Origin: Alistipes sp. CAG:268
GTDB lineage: Bacteria > Bacteroidota > Bacteroidia > Bacteroidales > Rikenellaceae
Direction of reading: 5' to 3'
Assembly: GCA_000434235.1 (NCBI GenBank)
Contig: FR892023.1
Location: 1 to 6,521, forward strand
DNA length: 6,521 bases
Below, piece by piece: positions 5,926 through 6,521 of the stretch. The notes below the pieces were generated by a model. It was given only the letters and a program-made list of their open reading frames with translations. It did not search any database and was not told the origin of the DNA. Position 1 is the first letter of the stretch; every line of letters begins with the position of its first letter. Both the position numbers and the translations under genes were made by a program.

Positions 5926-6468
5926 TTACTCCTCGAGCGTTTCGTCCATGAACCACGACGCATAGTGCATGTAGTCGTGGGCCGTGCGGAGCACGATCTC
6001 GTCCCGCTGCTCGGGCGTCACCTCGCGGATGCGCTTGGCCGGCACTCCGGCATAGAGCGAATTGGGCTCGAGCTGCGCATTCGAGAGCACGAGCGCCCCG
6101 GCCGCAATGATGCAGCCCGAGGGGACGACGGCGTTGTCGAGCAGGATGGCCCCCATGCCGATCAGGCAGTGGTCGCCGATCCGCGCTCCGTGCACCACGG
6201 CGTTGTGGCCCACCGACACGTCGTTGCCGATGATCGTCTGCGAAGGGTGCTTCGCCTTGTCGTAGATCGTATGGAGCACCACGCCGTCCTGGATGTTCGT
6301 CCGGTCGCCGATGACGATCTTGTTCACGTCGCCGCGCAGCACGGCGTTATACCAGATCGAGCAGTCGCGGCCGATGGTCACATCGCCCAGAACGACGGCC
6401 GTCTCGGCCAAAAAGGTGTTCTCTCCGATCACGGGTTCATGCCCGCGTACTTTTCTGATCAATGCCAT
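5926..6468 (-). CDS. Gamma-carbonic-anhydrase-like hexapeptide-repeat protein
   Basis: The 180-residue protein is a left-handed beta-helix of hexapeptide repeats (for example VVLGDVTIGRDCSIWYNAVLRGD) followed by a C-terminal helix (about 152-175). This is the fold of the gamma-carbonic anhydrase / YrdA / PaaY group, normally a trimer with metal sites between subunits. The three expected metal ligands are present: His66 in VVLHT, and His88 and His93 in VGHNAVVHG with the family's five-residue spacing. Arg45 and Asp47 of the RGD motif and Gln60/Asp61 are also conserved. The acidic loop and proton-shuttle glutamates of archaeal Cam are missing (Val48 follows the RGD), as in YrdA-like members, so CO2 hydration cannot be assumed. 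It has no signal peptide and is cytoplasmic. The leader (6469-6521) is A-rich, with no Shine-Dalgarno or clear promoter, and transcription may begin further upstream. It is probably the first gene seen of an operon with the kinase and regulator. Confidence 0.92.
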   Translation of the reverse strand: MALIRKVRGHEPVIGENTFLAETAVVLGDVTIGRDCSIWYNAVLRGDVNKIVIGDRTNIQDGVVLHTIYDKAKHPSQTIIGNDVSVGHNAVVHGARIGDHCLIGMGAILLDNAVVPSGCIIAAGALVLSNAQLEPNSLYAGVPAKRIREVTPEQRDEIVLRTAHDYMHYASWFMDETLEE

Positions 6469-6521
6469 AACTTATCTGTTTTTGTCTTTGCTTCGTCGTT
6501 TCGTTCGTTTTGTGCCGACGG

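Noticed and set aside
6469..6521. Promoter for the carbonic-anhydrase-like gene
   Set aside because: The 53 bases contain A-rich sequence and repeated ACGAA-like words but no TAnnTTTG element; the promoter may lie outside the window.

Overview
The window looks like a GC-rich member of the Bacteroidales, most like Alistipes. The evidence is a Bacteroidetes-type outer-membrane beta-barrel receptor with a carboxypeptidase-regulatory N-domain, a LytS/LytTR two-component pair of the kind common in this phylum, a TAnnTTTG promoter element, and A-rich leaders without Shine-Dalgarno sequences. The genus is inferred from gene style and base composition; no marker gene is present. All five recognisable genes lie on the minus strand, so the window is read biologically from high to low coordinates.

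Operon side (6521 to 3839): a gamma-carbonic-anhydrase-like hexapeptide protein comes first. It is followed after 12 bp by a membrane sensor histidine kinase of the LytS type, which overlaps its LytTR response regulator by 4 bp (ATGA). These three are probably co-transcribed. The kinase carries between its first two membrane segments a small domain that strikingly resembles the cold-shock/OB RNA-binding domain of transcription terminator Rho, yet the predicted topology puts it in the periplasm.

Middle (3838 to 2996): a single-gene unit with its own Bacteroidetes-type promoter encodes a secreted Spy/CpxP/ZraP-like LTxxQ protein whose tail is made of Cys/Pro/Gly/Lys repeats. It ends at a strong intrinsic terminator. 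The leader of the next gene follows and contains a perfect 8-bp inverted repeat overlapping a possible promoter, plus two LytTR-box-like sequences.

Distal end (2995 to 1): a TonB-dependent-receptor-like outer membrane protein is interrupted by an in-frame TGA at 239-241. The same frame stays open for 62 more codons, encoding a canonical final beta-strand (the outer-membrane assembly signal) and a Gly/Pro/Met-rich tail. It ends at a TAA (50-52) that sits just before a hairpin (1-24). The gene is therefore a fresh nonsense allele, a sequencing or assembly error, or a recoded stop.

A plausible but unproven reading of the whole is that the two-component system senses an envelope condition and controls the neighbouring periplasmic chaperone/metal-binding protein and outer-membrane protein. 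No RNA genes, mobile elements or CRISPR arrays were seen. No gene-free stretch exceeds 300 bases. The 53 bases upstream of the carbonic-anhydrase-like gene (6469-6521) hold an A-rich leader with no clear promoter.
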